DNA from: Neostapfia colusana
Lineage: Eukaryota > Streptophyta > Magnoliopsida > Poales > Poaceae
Reading direction: 5' to 3'
Assembly: GCA_030760725.1 (NCBI GenBank)
Contig: JASWHV010000005.1
Span: forward strand, 92,758,622-92,822,621
DNA: 64,000 nucleotides
Both the position numbers and the translations under genes were made by a program. Of the stretch, positions 12,249 to 24,934 are shown piece after piece. The notes beneath the pieces are model-generated. The model was given only the letters and a program-made list of their open reading frames with translations, had not been told where the DNA came from and did no database searches. The first letter of the stretch is position 1; the number at the start of each line of letters is the position of its first letter.

Positions 12249-14377
12249 TTACTCGTGCTGAGACGCCATGAACTCCGGGTAATTTGAGCGAAGGAATTAC
12301 TCGCTCTCCTACGTCGCTTCTTCGGTGGCGTGGTTGCTCCAGAGTATTTTGAAGAACCACAATGTTGGGCTACGCGTGGTTCGGGCTTTCTCATCAATAA
12401 TTGCCACCGGATATTCATCATACGTTAAATCCGGTTGCAGCTCTTTGATGTCTTCAGTGGGAATAGCAGCCGTATGCTTCAGATATTTTCGCAGTTGCGA
12501 AACATAGACAACGTCATGGACACCAGCAAGAGATGCCGGTAGCTCCAGTCTATACGCCGCTGGTCCACACTTCTTGGTGACAGCATAGGGTCCAATGAAA
12601 CGGGGAGCGAGTTTCCCCTTCACACCAAACCGGTGCACGCCCTTCATCGGAGACACGCGGAGGTACACGTGTTCCCCGACGTCAAAGTGCAGCGGTCTAC
12701 GCCTCTTATCAGCGTAGCTCTTTTGCCGGGATTGTGCGGCCTTCAAGTTGGCTTGAATCATCCGAACGCGCTCTTCGGCGTCGTTCACCACATCAACCCC
12801 GAATGTGACCCTTTCACCGGACTCGCACCATTTTAATGGGGTGCGGCATTTGCGACCGTAGAGAGCTTCGTAGGGTGCCATCTTGATACTCGCCTGATAG
12901 CCGTTGTTGTACGAGAATTCCGCCAACGGTAGGTGATCATCCCAGTTCCTACCATGGTGGATGGCACATGCTCTCAACATGTCTTTCAGAACTTGATTCA
13001 CCCTCTCTGTTTGGCCATCTGTCTGAGGGTGGTAGGCGGAGCTTCTAATTAGTTTAGTACCCAAAGCAGCGTGCAACTGCTCCCAAAAGCGAGATACAAA
13101 CAATGCACCTCGGTCTGAGACTATGGTCTTGGGTACGCCATGCAAGCATAGGATCCTGGCAATATATAACTCCGCATATCTGTTGGCATGGAAATGTGTA
13201 TGCACGGTAATGAAGTGAGCCGACTTGGTTAGTCGGTCAACGATCACCCAAATGGAATATGCTTGTTGGATGTTAGGGGTAATCCCACAATGAAATCCAT
13301 GCTCACATCTTCCCATTTCCATGCCGGGATCTTCAGGGGTTGCAACAGCCCTGATTTTCTCATATGATCAGCCTTCACTCGTCTACACGTATCACACTCG
13401 GATACGCACTGCGCTACCTCCCTCTTCATCCGCGTCCACCAAAATTTCTTTTTCAAATCTTGGTACATTTTGTTGCTGCCCGGATGAATGGAGTATTTAG
13501 ACAAGTGAGCTTCATCGAGGATCTTTCTCCTCAGCTCCATATCTCGGGGTACGACTATGCGGTCATTGAACCATAGCGTCCCCTCATCATCTTTCTGGAA
13601 ACACTTGATCTCCCCATTGTCTATCCGTCTCCGGAGATGTGCCATGCCCTTATCAATCTTCTGAGCTGCAATGATGTCCTCCCTGATAGTAGGGATGAGG
13701 GCCGGGTTTTAGAGCGATCCATAAGGAACCAAGTATAAACTTGGCTCTTCCTCCTCCACCGGTGTAATGGCGAGGTTATGGACATGTGATTTCTGACTCA
13801 GCACGTCGGCGATCACATTCGCCTTGCCGGGGTGGTAGTGAATCCCAATCTCATAATCTTTGATCAGTTCTAACCACCTCCTTTGCCTCATGTTCAGCTC
13901 CTTCTGAATGAAAATGTATTTCAAGCTCTTGTGGTCGGTGTAGAGGTGCACCAAATTCCCCAGGAGATAGTGCCTCCACAATTTCAACACCAAAAACTAC
14001 TGCAGCAATCTCGAGATCATGAGTCGGATAGTGCTGCTCATGGTTCCGAAGTTGGCGTGAGCCATAGGCGACCACACGTCCTTCCTGCATCAACACGCAG
14101 CCGAGACCAATACCCGACGCATCACAGTACACGTCAAAGGGCTTGGTTGTATCCGGTTGAGCTAGGACCGGGGCTGTTGTGAGATGCTTCACCAATGCTT
14201 GGAACACTCCTTCACACGCCGTGTTCCAAACATATTTCATTCCCTTCTTCAGCAATTCTGTCATCGGCTTAGCGAGCTTGGAGAAGCTTGGAATGAATCT
14301 CCGATAGTATCCCGCTAACCTGAGGAAGCTTCTGACCTCATGAACTGAAGTGGGAGCTTTCCATTTCAGCACTTGCT
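12249..14377 (-). pseudogene. pol: Element 2 pol, RNaseH-integrase-chromodomain part (broken)
   Basis: Read on the minus strand: the connection region and RNaseH (YCDASGIGLGC near 14130; TDHKSLKYI near 13930), the integrase HHCC zinc finger (SIHPGSNKMYQ, then CDTCRR near 13380), the DDE core (MDFIVGLPL, SDRGALFVS, HPQTDGQTERVNQ) and a C-terminal chromodomain (IDEKARTTR and WSNHATEEAT). RNaseH removes the RNA strand, and integrase with its chromodomain inserts the DNA into heterochromatin. Damage: frameshifts near 14000 (in RNaseH) and 13250 (between zinc finger and core), loss of continuity near 13710, the conserved chromodomain Trp changed to TAG (about 12309) and a further TAA shortly after. 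The frame resumes and ends at TAA 12249-12251. Confidence 0.9.
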
Positions 14378-15609
14378 CTATTTTTCTTGGGTCAACCGCA
14401 ATGCCTTCCGCGGAGATGATATGTCCCAAGAATGGCACTGGCTGATCCAAAACTCGCATTTGCTGAACTTGGCGTAGAGCTTGTGGTCTCGCAATCGTTG
14501 AAGAACGATCCTCAAGTGTTCGGCATGTTCAGCTTCTGTCTTGGAGTAAACCAAGATATCATCGATGAACACCACCACGAACTTGTCTAGCTCCGGCATG
14601 AATACCGAGTTCATGAGATACATGAAATGGGCTGGAGCATTCGTGAGACCAAAAGACATGATGAGATATTCATATAACCTATATCTCGTCGAGAAAGCCG
14701 TCTTCGGGATATCCTCCGCCCGGATCTTTATCTGATGATATCCAGAGCGAAGGTCCATCTTGGAGAACACACTTGCACCCACAAGTTGATCAAACAATAT
14801 GTCGATGCGGGGCAGTGGGTACTTATTCTTGATGGTGACGGCGTTGAGCGGCCGGTAGTCCACACACAGCCTCAAGGTTTCATCCTTCTTCTTTACGAAC
14901 AGCGCCGAGCATCCCCAAGGCGAGGAACTCGGCCTAATGAAACCTTTGCTCAACAGGTGATTGAGCTGTTCTTTCAGTTCAGCCAGCTCATTTGGAGCCA
15001 TTTTGTATGGTCTCTGTGATATGGGTGTAGTCCCGGTGCAAGCTCAATCTTGAACTCGACATCCCGCTCAGGTGGCATGCCCGGAAGATCATACGGGAAC
15101 ACGTCGGGGTACTCCCGGACTACGGGGATGTCCTCTAACTTGAGAGCTTCAGTATTATTGATCGCTGAAACCTCCCGGACTGGATTATCTAATAGGAGAG
15201 ACTGCGGACGGTGTAGTGGGGAGTTGAGGTGAACCGTCCGTGTTATGGTAGCTTAGCCATGACATCCCTAAGATTGCATCAATCTTCTGCCCCTCAAGAA
15301 TAATCATAGTGGTGGGGTATACGTTCCCACCTAAGCACAGGGGTGCTTTCGGAATCATCATAGTTGCTGAAATCTTTCCCCCGGTGAGCAGATCATATAA
15401 GAACACTCAGTTGGAAAGGCTTCCAGCTGATGCTTAACCATGTATGATGCACTTATGGAATTGTGGGTTGCACCAGAATCAAATAATAGGATGATGGCTT
15501 GGTCATTGAGAGTAAACATACCCGCCAGCACGTTGTCTCCTTCTGGGGCGTCCTCATTGTCGAGGTGGCGAACGCCCCCAGTCCGCTGACCAACCTTCTT
15601 GACCAGAGG
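14378..15609 (-). pseudogene. pol: Element 2 pol, protease-reverse transcriptase part (broken)
   Basis: The protease has the active site DSGATHN near 15475, with its C-terminal half (LCLGGNVYPTT, ILGMSWLSYHN) at 15185-15406 in another frame. Reverse transcriptase follows, with RPYKMAPNELAELK near 15000, KKKDETLRLCVDYRPLN, YHQIKIRAEDIPKTAFSTR and the catalytic FIDDILVYS near 14560. A frameshift near 14440, just after FSKCEFWISQ, throws the frame off before GHIISAEGIAVD. Protease matures Gag-Pol and RT copies the RNA using the tRNA primer. The catalytic residues are kept but the frame is not, so it is a recent pseudogene. Confidence 0.9.
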
Positions 15610-16725
15610 TCAGCCTCGAGCACCGCCCTGGAACTGTGCTTGCGCGCTGCTCTGCTGCCCCTGGGGACAATCCTTCGTGAAATGGCCCGCCTGGCTACAC
15701 GTGAAGCAAGTGAAGCGGGGCAGTCCTCCGCTGATCGGCTGACGGAAACCCGGGGCGCGTTGTGGCGGTGGAAACGCCCGGGGTGCCATCTGCTGCTGCT
15801 GCTGCTGTTGTTGCGGTCGCGGTGGTGGCATCGGCGGTCGGAACGGAGGTGACTGAAAAGAACGTCCCCTGAACCGCTGAGGTCACGCCGGTGGATGCCA
15901 CTGCTGTCCGCATGGTGTCCGATACACCATGCGGTACTTCTGAGGAGCGCCACCCCCACTGCTGGGTGGAACGCTGCGCTTCCTCTGCTCAGCTGCCAAC
16001 TCCCGCTGAGTGTCCTCTTGCATAATCGCGGCATTGACGAGGTCGTTGAAGGTGCCGCGATTCCATTGAACGAGATGCGTCTTCATCTTGGGGTGTAAGC
16101 CCCGATAGAAATGCTCCTGCTTCTTCTCCTCGGTGGAGACGTAGTCTGACGCATATTGCGCCAGATGGTTGAAGGCACGGGAGTAGTCATGGGCACTCCT
16201 CCTGCACTGCTTCAGTTCCAAAAATTCTTGGAACTTCCTCTTCATTATCCCGGGAGGTATATGATAGGCGCGAAACGCCTCCTGGAACTCTTCCCACTCC
16301 ACGGCATGGCCAGCCGGACGTGAGGTGACATAGTTCGCCCACCACGCACCAGCAGCACCGTACATTGGAGCAACCCGAACTTGGACTTGATTGTCCGCAG
16401 CCAGTTGTCGGCCTCCAGTGGTTCTTCTGCTTCAGTGAACACTGGAGGGTGCGTACTCATGAAGTCCGAGTACGTCATCTCACGGGGCTCACGAGGACCC
16501 CTCTCTTGACGCCCCCACCTACGACGTATTCTGCACGATCGTGCGGAGCAGGTCGGTCTGCTCCTCACGACCCCCCACCAGTGCCGCTATCACATCCGCT
16601 AGAGTAAGCGGAGGCGGCGGTGGTGGTTGCTGCTGCGGGGTGCTGTCGTAGGCAGGTGGCTGGGAGTCATCGCCTCCCTGCTGGCTAGAACCACCAGCCT
16701 CGTGCATGGTCTGAGTGTGAACCAT
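15610..16725 (-). pseudogene. gag: Element 2 gag (capsid and nucleocapsid, frameshifted)
   Basis: The start ATG is at 16725, directly after a TTGCAG acceptor. The N-terminus is rich in Gln and Pro. The capsid domain follows (GAAGAWWANY near 16360, FRAYHIPPGIMKRK, FNHLAQYA), then a polyglutamine run coded by CTG/CAG repeats (about 15785-15815) and a CCHC zinc knuckle, CFTCSQAGHFTKDC, near 15705. Gag assembles the particle and binds RNA. At least two frame changes occur, near 16500 and near 15880. The chosen start agrees with the acceptor-ATG spacing of elements 1 and 5. Confidence 0.9.
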
Positions 16726-17999
16726 CTGCAACCATACGACGTTAAACATCAGTCCCGCAACATATTGCATGCAGTCCAATAAAATAGGCATAAAACATAA
16801 TGACATTAAAACATGAGATACATCTCATATGCGGATAATGTAATAACTTTGCACAAGCTACACCATTATCGGACCAAATACAAGCTAGTTAAATCCAACT
16901 TGATAAACCTCCTCTTTGGAAGCTCACCACAACTAGGTTTGGTCACTACGAGACGTTACTATCGCTTGGTCATCACGTATACCACCCTTTTATCTTCAAT
17001 ACGACACAAACATGGTCTCCAGCAAAAGAAACTTGAGTAAAGCATATACTCAAGCTTTCACTAGTTAAAGATAACCACTCATGAGTATTTTCTACCCCAT
17101 TGGACGTACTTAAACCCCCTCTAGGGTAAAACAATCTCTCAAATGAGTTCAACTGTCATTCCTCTGTCAGAATGACCAGTTTCCACATATTCCAGGTTTT
17201 GATCTGGTTCTGGGCAGTTTCATGACTCAAGTTGAATACCACAGTTAAATTTAACTTCAGTATCTTTCCAACGAGTACTTATTTTCCCTCAGATCAGCTC
17301 TGGCTTAGAAGTTATGGTAATTCAAAGTCAACAGAATTTCTAAAAGAATTTCAACAGCACCTCCCTTGGAAGTTGCTGTTTTCAACCTTGGTTTCCACTG
17401 AATTCCGTACTGAAAATACAGAAACTTTGAATTAAAAAGATGTCACGCATCTCCTTCCCTTTCTAAAGATGGATGATACGAAATTTTTTTATTTTTCTAC
17501 TGTATGTTATGCTTGAAAAACAGAACAGTCCAGAGAGTGTTTTGAATCTGTCCTGGTTCTGGACAGTTTACATTCCTCTGGGATTTAAGCCATCTTAAGG
17601 TGTGATTCAGCTCTGGAAGTCTACAACAAAATTGCAGAGTACTTAAACAACTTTCCAGAACTATATCCCACACCTCCATTGGCTAATTAATTTGTGAGTT
17701 ATGCCCTGTCAAAGTTCAGCAAACTTTCTGCCCAAAACAGAGCACTCTGTTTTTCAATCCCTTTGACTAGCCTGCTCAACTATCAAATTCTTCTACCCAA
17801 CCAGGGTCCTAAATGTTGAAACTTAGTTATTGTTATTCATGGTCATCATTATTTTTCATGCACATGCCACACTATGTCGGTGCTACGTTCCTCACAAAAA
17901 GAAAATCCTAACCGCATTATACCGGCATATACGTCTCAAATGTGGCACTAAACGGTCTCTCGCACACGTTGTCTACACGGATACATGCGTGGTTAGTAC
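16726..17999 (-). other. Putative leader intron, element 2
   Basis: Minus strand: donor CTTCAG/GTACTAACC at 17999-18000 and acceptor ATGGTTGCAG directly before the gag ATG. Length 1,274 bp, AT-rich, no open frame of note. It carries the shared palindrome ACAGAGCACTCTGT at 17737-17750. Elements 1, 3 and 5 have the same arrangement, so splicing of the leader is likely but unproven. Confidence 0.55.
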
Positions 18000-18709
18000 C
18001 TGAAGAAGACCACACAATAATGATGCACTCAAAGGTTATGTTTCTACTTCAGGCAGGTCCATATTTGAAAGTAAATACAAAAGCCCGTATCATTGCCATA
18101 CGGCCGTCCCTGAGTTAGGTCACGTCTCAAGGTACATGATCGTGTTTTAACACCACACGATGGGGAACCCGAGTATATCATGAACAGGTCGTCACGGTTG
18201 GGAATGTTATCAACCCAACAGATACCACCTACTGCCCTGCAGGGCACGCCGATGGCAAGCGCTGTGTATGTCCTCCTGGGCTATTTCCAGACGAACACAC
18301 TCTCGCGTTACTGACCACGCGATGGGGTCTCCACTTACTTGCCTAATGCACGCTAGGGATTAGCGTTTCATATGAGCTCAGGAACATGAAGAGTTCAAGA
18401 GCTTCATATTGACGTCTCACACCAAGCTGTGAGACCTATCCCTGAACCACGTTCCTCATCAGGGGAGCTAACCGAAATTGAATCGCTTTCGGTGGTGTTC
18501 CTTACCATTCTTACCAGAGCGTAAGTGCGTCGTTACATAATTAAGATTCAGAATTATAACACATAGGTTAGTATTTGCCACTTTAAGTAACTATGCTAAT
18601 ATAGTCCTTACTTGGGCAACTACCGAACCCTCACCGTAAACCTAAGTTTTTTCCCCGTAATACCATCCTTAAGTACTGTGCTATCCCCAAAGCAGCTCTG
18701 ATACCAGGC
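18000..18709 (-). other. Element 2 leader exon with hairpins
   Basis: The 710 bp between 5' LTR and intron donor, without a gene. It holds inverted repeats shared with element 1: 18085-18103 (CCGTAT/ATACGG), 18370-18409 (ATATGAGCTC with a one-base bulge in the partner) and 18414-18435 (GTCTCAC/GTGAGAC). A packaging or dimerisation role is an inference from retroviral leaders. Confidence 0.6.
18694..18706 (-). other. Primer-binding site, tRNA-iMet, element 2
   Basis: The minus strand reads TGGTATCAGAGCT, three bases from the 5' LTR. It is complementary to the 3' end of initiator methionine tRNA apart from the last base. Confidence 0.92.
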
Positions 18710-21700
18710 TGTGGCGGACCGGAATCCGCTCATCCAGGATCGCAGAGGGTGGTACCGCACGATGCGACACCTGAGAGCACACATCATAAGGACACCTTTT
18801 ATTACATGGGAAACCAACTGAATTGTACAAACAGGTACAACCTTCAGTTACAAACTATTGTCTTTATTACACAGCGGAAGTTTCTTTTATACAACTCACG
18901 CCCGCCTATCTAGCAAAAGTCGGTTGCCCAGCCCTAGGGCAACCCACACTAGATGCACTCCTCAACTCAGCGCGGCGTGTACGACTCCCACTCAGCCGTG
19001 GTCCCCGACGGAGTTAACCCTTGCCGGTGGACTCATGACCCGAGTCCGTGGGTGGATCCTCACCTGAAAAACACTTAAGAAGCAACCATGAGCACGATGG
19101 CTCAACAAGTCTTAACCGACTCACCTAGGCATGAAACTCTACATGTAATGTACAATGAACCTGGGATGGTACAATTGCAGCAAACGGACACGCCTACAAG
19201 TTCATCCTTAGTTCATCTTTTAGGCACAAGTTAACAGTTCATGAATCCGAAATTTAGTAAGCAATATTTGGTGGCACACATGTAGAAATACAATTATATC
19301 ATAACAGCAATATTCAATCATCACATTTCATACATTAGCCTATGTCACGACTCAGTGACCAAGTGGTACTCTTCACCGCGAGGGACGGCGAATCGACTCG
19401 ATATACACCTGCAGGGAAACCCAAAGAGCGCGTCACGTACGCCCACCCGTGGAGCTGCACAGCACGGTCACTCGATGCCGTACGGGACAACCTTTCACCC
19501 AACAGACCAAATGTCGAACCGGTCGCACCGAAACGAGCAGGAGGTTCACTACACGGAGCATCTCTCTATGCCCGTTAGCAGATTTCCACGTTGCTGCCCT
19601 CAGCCCACACCTATAAATCGGTGCGTTCTGCCACGACGCCCGGAGCTTTAGGTTACATCGGTTTATTGGGGCCCATTTATCCGATATGCCTTTGGTACCT
19701 TCAAACTTGATCAGCATGGGCCGCACACGGATCGGTCTACAATCGACACGGACAGGGCTGCGCACACAAGACTCCCTCTTGCTGCGCCCTAGCCCCTGCC
19801 AAGTCTCATTTTTATTACTAAGGTGATCTCACATCACTCGAACCAATCCCGTGTGTCCCAAGCCTAACTTACAAGTAGATTCCAACTACTCGACTTGTAC
19901 CGAAGTCCTATGAATCATTAAGCATAGCCAATCTATTCGAGGCCCTAGACACTACCCTCACTCATGGGGGAAAAATTATGGTTATGCAGTTGGGTTTTCA
20001 TCCATCCTACACCTAATGCACATACATACTTTACACTCCGTATGTAAACAAAGTAAAACTTTATAAAAGGCTTAATGCAAACTGGGGCTTGCCTTGTTGC
20101 TGCTGGTCAGTGGTTAGGTCTTCGTCCGTAAAGAGGAAGTCAAGCACTTCCGGAGTCTCTTCGCCTTCAGCGACTACACGTTAATGAATATGCACATAAG
20201 TTTAATTGTAAAGATTCTGCTACAAGTTCTACTAACAAGTTTTCAAAAACTGGAACCTTGTTTAAGAATTTAAAATGAAACTGGTGCTAGTGGTTTGGGT
20301 TTGGACCTAAGCACATGATTAAGTGCTAAGTGGTTTTCCTCCTCTTCTATATTGATCACCGTAAGTGAAATTCTTTTGCTGATAAGTTTTAAAGAATTTC
20401 CCAGAATTAAATAATGAGTTTCATACAACTCGGGTTTCATAATTGGATAGTACTCTATTAGAGGAATCCAAAAAAATTTGTTTCACAATTTTTGGATTCT
20501 CCTACACCAAGTTGTGGCCCTCCAAAGTTTAAACTAGAAACTGAAATCCCTGAAAAGTTTAAATGCCTGTCAGTGGGTCCTACCTGGCAGGCTTTCTTCT
20601 TCCTCGCGCCAAACAGGGCCAGCGGCGGCGCCCTCCAGCGAGCATCGCCGGAATAGCTTTCCCGGCCATCTCCCGACCTCAGACTCGCCGCCCCACCCTA
20701 ACTCGCGACGCTGAACTCGGCTCGGGTGTCGCCGGCGGCCGTAGATCGCTGGAACAGGGTGCCCGATGGTAACAGCGGCTGTTAGGGTTCCGGCATGGTC
20801 GGGAATATGCTACAACTCATCAAAACGGTCAGGAACTGATCGTAGAGCACCGTGGGAGCTCGAGGGTGTCGAAAGTGGCCGCCAAACCCTGTGAAAAGGT
20901 CGGCAACATGGAGCTCCACGGTGACCCGAGCTGTTTTTCCATGGCGGCCCAAAAAACAGCAAGAACCCGGTCATTTCTGGACCATATCACTAGATTCTTG
21001 GTTGAGGAGGGCTGCTAGGAATTGAGGAAGGTGTGTGCAATCTTGCCCGAGCTGGGGTGGACCGTGAAATCTTAATTTCGGAGTAGACCGAACCCTACCC
21101 GCATACACTAGCTTTCGGGAATCTTGGGAATTCTCCACGCTTGATCGATCAATTGCCATGAGGGTTGGAGCTACACGATCTGGAGGTTAAGGCGCACCTT
21201 TTTCGTGTAGAGAACGGGCGGTGAAAGCGCCTGTGGTGTGCTGTCCACGGAGAGCAACTTCGGTTTCCCGCCGGTGGGCTGCGGTTCTCTTCGGTGATCG
21301 TCGAATTGCGACCAACCGAGCCATCAACGCTGCGAAGTAGCAGGGTGGGTAGCTAGAGCCCGTGTTGGTGCTAACTTTTTGTGTTGGTGGCTCGGGCAAA
21401 GTCCGAGCAGGTGCCGGTGTGTGGTGGGAGTTGGAGGAGCGGCGCCGGTGGTGCGAACAGAGCCCGGTGTGGTGCTTTTCGTGCAGAGGAAGCAAACGCG
21501 TATGGCTCAGCTGCGTGGAGGACCGATCACTTTGAGGAGGGGTGAGCTGCTGCCCAGTTGCCACCGCGAGAGGGAGGAGCAGGAGCTGTCGTCCGGTGCT
21601 TCTCGGTGGCGCACGGTGGAAGCCGAGGTTGCTTCGTGTGGAGGAGAGAAAATAGAGACCAACCACTTTGATATTTCTCCATTTAACCACCTCTATGACA

Positions 21701-22324
21701 TGTGGGCCCCACTGGTCAGTACCCCCTCATCTCTCAAAAGATCCCCAAAACATGGCAAGTGATCAATTCAAATGTTTGGAGTCTAAAACTGAGCTACACT
21801 TGTATAGTTGAACAAATTCCCCCAAATTGAAATGTGTATGTGAATTCTTTGCACATTTGAATCCTTTTTAGAAAAATGGGTAGCAAACCTTTTCAAAAAT
21901 TACTGGAACTTTGCCTACCGACTAATTTGGACCTAAGGAATCCAAATATACAATTTGATTCTTGTGTTAGCTGCTGCAACCAAGAGTTTGAATACAACAG
22001 GTTTGAATCACCATTATGTCCTCCCCTCATTTGAATTTTGAGTTGGACATTTAGTTCAAATTCTGATTTTCAAACCCTCCCATTACACTTGAGTACTTCA
22101 ACTCGGTGGTCTAAATCCAACTAGGGTACAAACATGCAAATGACTCTAAGTTGGGTTTAGAACAACCTCTCATGTGTTATTATATGTGTACAAGTTTGAA
22201 CCAATCCCCTTTTGATGGAGGTTACTTGCTCTTCACAATTCTTCACAAGATATTCACAACAAAAACTGTGGTGTTGTGAGGTGATGAAAAGTTTTTGCAT
22301 GTCCCTTTTTCTTGGGCTTTTACA
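18710..22324 (-). repeat. Element 2 5' LTR
   Basis: 3,615 bp, plus strand TGTGGCGG to CTTTTACA, homologous to 8143-12182. Compared with that copy it lacks about 430 bp at about 20368 (joined inside TAAGTGAAATTC). GC-rich island at about 20570-21690, terminal hairpin at 18751-18771. No gene is seen. Confidence 0.94.
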
Positions 22325-23736
22325 AATATAACACACGCTTACTCCATGCTTTGGTACAGAAAGGCATACTCCAAAACACGCAACAAGTCGTTCCACCTCG
22401 GAACGCTTATCTGGATTTCTTCGCGACTCAACCACCAATTTTTATGGAAGCTACCGAACTTGTGGAAGAAGATCAGTGGCTTCGTGTCATGGAATCTAAA
22501 TTAGGAGTATTCAAGTGTGATAAATTTCAGAAGACAATGTTTACCGCTCAACAACTTCATAGAGCCACCGGAAACTGGTGGGTGGAACATCTCGCCACCA
22601 TTCCCGAAGGCCGTCAAGTAACATGGAGTGAGTTCTGTGAAGCCTTTCGTACTCGTCACATACCAATAGTAATTATCAAGACAAAGCAGGAGGAATTAAT
22701 GAAGTTGAAGCAAGGGTACATGAGTGTCCTTGAGTATGTCAAAAGGTTTAACCATTTGGCTCAATATGCTCCCAAATATGTGGCGATAGAAGAGGCACGG
22801 TGTGATTTTTTCTTCCATGGCCTGAGTGCCATATTACAGGAGAACTTTGCTGTGTTCAACAAAGGCAATTACAGCGACATGGTCGATGTGGCTCTCATCC
22901 AAGAGAAGCCGACACTCGAGTGGCAAGCAGAGAAAAGAAAAATGAGTGAGATCGAGCAGGCCAGCACAAGTTATGTGCCTCAAAAGTACCGTTTTGTATA
23001 CCGAACGCCATCCGATGAAATATGGAGGCCACCTGTGCCATCAACTTCTCAGAGGTTGATTGCTGGTCAAGTACCACAACTTGCACCACCCCCACAGCAG
23101 CAGCATCAGACGGTGATTTGTGCTCCATCGCTGCAGCCATGTGTACCTAGCATCCAAACGCAAGTCAGCGAAGAACTAGAGAGATATCCATGTTTCACTT
23201 GTCGGCGTATGGGCCATTATGCTAGGTATTGTCTGAAGGGAATTCAAGGCTGTGGATCATCATATTTGCCATATTCAGACCCGTACCTATATCGGCAGAA
23301 AAGAGGGCGGACAAGGGGCAGCATTCACTATACAGTAATTGATGATGTTCTGGAAGGAGAAGCCGCGTTAGCAGGGATGTTTTCTCTGAATCAGCTACCG
23401 GTATTGATTCTCTTTGATTCCAGTGCCACACACAACTTCATTAGCCAATCTTTTATGGCTCAACATCAGCTCCAAACAACATTGACAAATAGCCAATACC
23501 TCATATCTTCACCTGGGAGCAGCAGTACCACAAGTGAGAATGTCTCCCGAACACCTCTTTGTTTGGGGGGTAGAATATATCCCACAACTCTAATTATTGT
23601 TGAGGGTCTGAATATCGACATCATTTTGGGGATGTTGTGGTTGAATTACCACAATGCGGTTCTCAATATCAGTTCTCGAACCGTTGAGCTCAACTCCCCA
23701 CAGCACGGTCTTCATATATTATTTCTGGGCGCCAGT
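22325..23736 (+). pseudogene. gag: Element 3 gag and protease, middle fragment
   Basis: Continues the element 3 frame after element 2. Visible parts: capsid (TELVEEDQWLRVMESK, then GNWWVEHLAT, FRTRHIPIVIIK, FNHLAQYAPKY), a basic linker, the CCHC knuckle CFTCRRMGHYARYC near 23190-23240, and the protease, where the active site reads DSSATHN instead of DSGATHN (about 23416). The Gly to Ser change in the catalytic loop suggests an inactive protease. LCLGGRIYPTT and the ILGM motif follow. The frame is open until element 4 interrupts it at CCAGT (23732-23736). Absence of stops over 470 codons is unusual for the oldest layer, but the start codon is gone. Confidence 0.85.
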
Positions 23737-24691
23737 TGTGGCGGACCAGATTCCGCTCATCCAGGATCACAGAGGGTGGTGCCGCACGATGCGACACCCT
23801 ACAGCACACATCATAAGAACGATATTGTATTACATAGAAAGCCAATTGAAAGGTACAAAGTAGTACGAGACTTCAGTTACAAACTAGTTTTTAGATTACA
23901 ACAGCGGAAACTAAGTTTATACAACTCACGCCATCTACCTAGCAAATGTCGGTTGCCCAGCCCTATGGGCAACCCACACTAGCTGCACATCCCAGCTCAG
24001 CGTGGCGTGTACGGCTCCCACTCAGCCGTGGTCCCGGACGGAGGGTAGCCCTCGCCGGTGGACTCGTAACACGAGTCCGTGGGGTAGTCATCACCTGAAA
24101 AACACTTATAGCAGAAACCATGAGCACGATGGCTCAACAAGACTTAACTGACTCGCCTAGGCATTAAACTCTACAGGCAGTTGACAACGCACATGGGTTG
24201 GTAAATTTCAGCAAACGGATACGCCTACAAGTTCATCCGTAGTTCATCTTTTAGTCACAAGTTAACAGTTCATGAATATGAAATTTAGTAAGCAATATTT
24301 GGTGGCACACATGTAGCAATACAATTATACATATCAACAGAATTGAATCATAGCATTCCATAGTTTATCTACGTTACGACACAGTGAACAAGCGGTACTC
24401 ATTACCGCGACGGACCGCGACGGACAAGCGGTACTCGTTACCGCGAGGGACGGCGAATCGCTCTAGCCCCTGCCTAGTCTCATTTTCTTACTAAAATGAT
24501 CTCACATCACTCGAACCAATCCCGTGTGTCCCGAAGCCTAACTCACGAGTATATTGCAACTACTCGACTTGTACCAAAGTTCTATGAAAATTAAGCACAG
24601 CGTATGCTACTCGAGGACTTAGACACTACCCTCACTCTTATAGGAAAAATCTGGTTATGCATTTGGGGTTTCATCCATCCTACACCTAATG

Positions 24692-24766
<75 letters not shown>

Positions 24767-24934
24767 CATACTAAATATGTAAACAAAGCAAAACTTTGTA
24801 AAATGGGTTAATGCAAACCAGGGCTTGCCTTGTTGCTGCTGGTCAGATGTTAAGGCTTCGTCCAGAAGAAGGAAGACGAGCACTTCCGGGGTTTCCTCGC
24901 CTTCAGCGACTACACGTAAACGATATGCTATATG
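23737..24934 (-). repeat. Element 4, left part of an interrupted LTR
   Basis: Starts TGTGGCGGACC and follows the element 2 LTR (8143-9615) closely. Compared with it there is an internal deletion of roughly 0.4 kb at about 24467, and a local duplication of the CCGCGACGGAC phrase near 24405-24450. It carries the terminal hairpin (23778-23798) and an AT microsatellite. Similarity stops near ATATGC at about 24934, where the plus-strand element 5 leader begins. The partner end is at 44822, with matching CCAGT flanks. Confidence 0.82.
24695..24763. repeat. (AT)n microsatellite
   Basis: About 34 uninterrupted AT units inside the element 4 LTR, absent at the same place in element 2. Length is likely variable and prone to assembly error. 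Confidence 0.95.

Larger units (their letters stand above)
8143..22324 (-). mobile_element. Element 2: complete Ty3/gypsy chromovirus (Tekay-like)
   Basis: A full element of 14,182 bp bounded by the 5-bp target duplication AATAT (8138-8142 and 22325-22329). Order on the minus strand: 5' LTR 18710-22324, primer-binding site 18694-18706, leader with a conserved intron, gag from 16725, pol to 12249, purine tract 12183-12199, 3' LTR 8143-12182. It lies in the gag of element 3. Pol has several frameshifts and stops, so it is non-autonomous. The two LTRs differ by substitutions and by a deletion of about 430 bp in the 5' LTR near 20368, which suggests an older insertion than element 1. Confidence 0.95.

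Noticed and set aside
24695..24763. Origin or regulatory AT tract
   Set aside because: Pure dinucleotide run absent at the same place in the sister LTR; a microsatellite.
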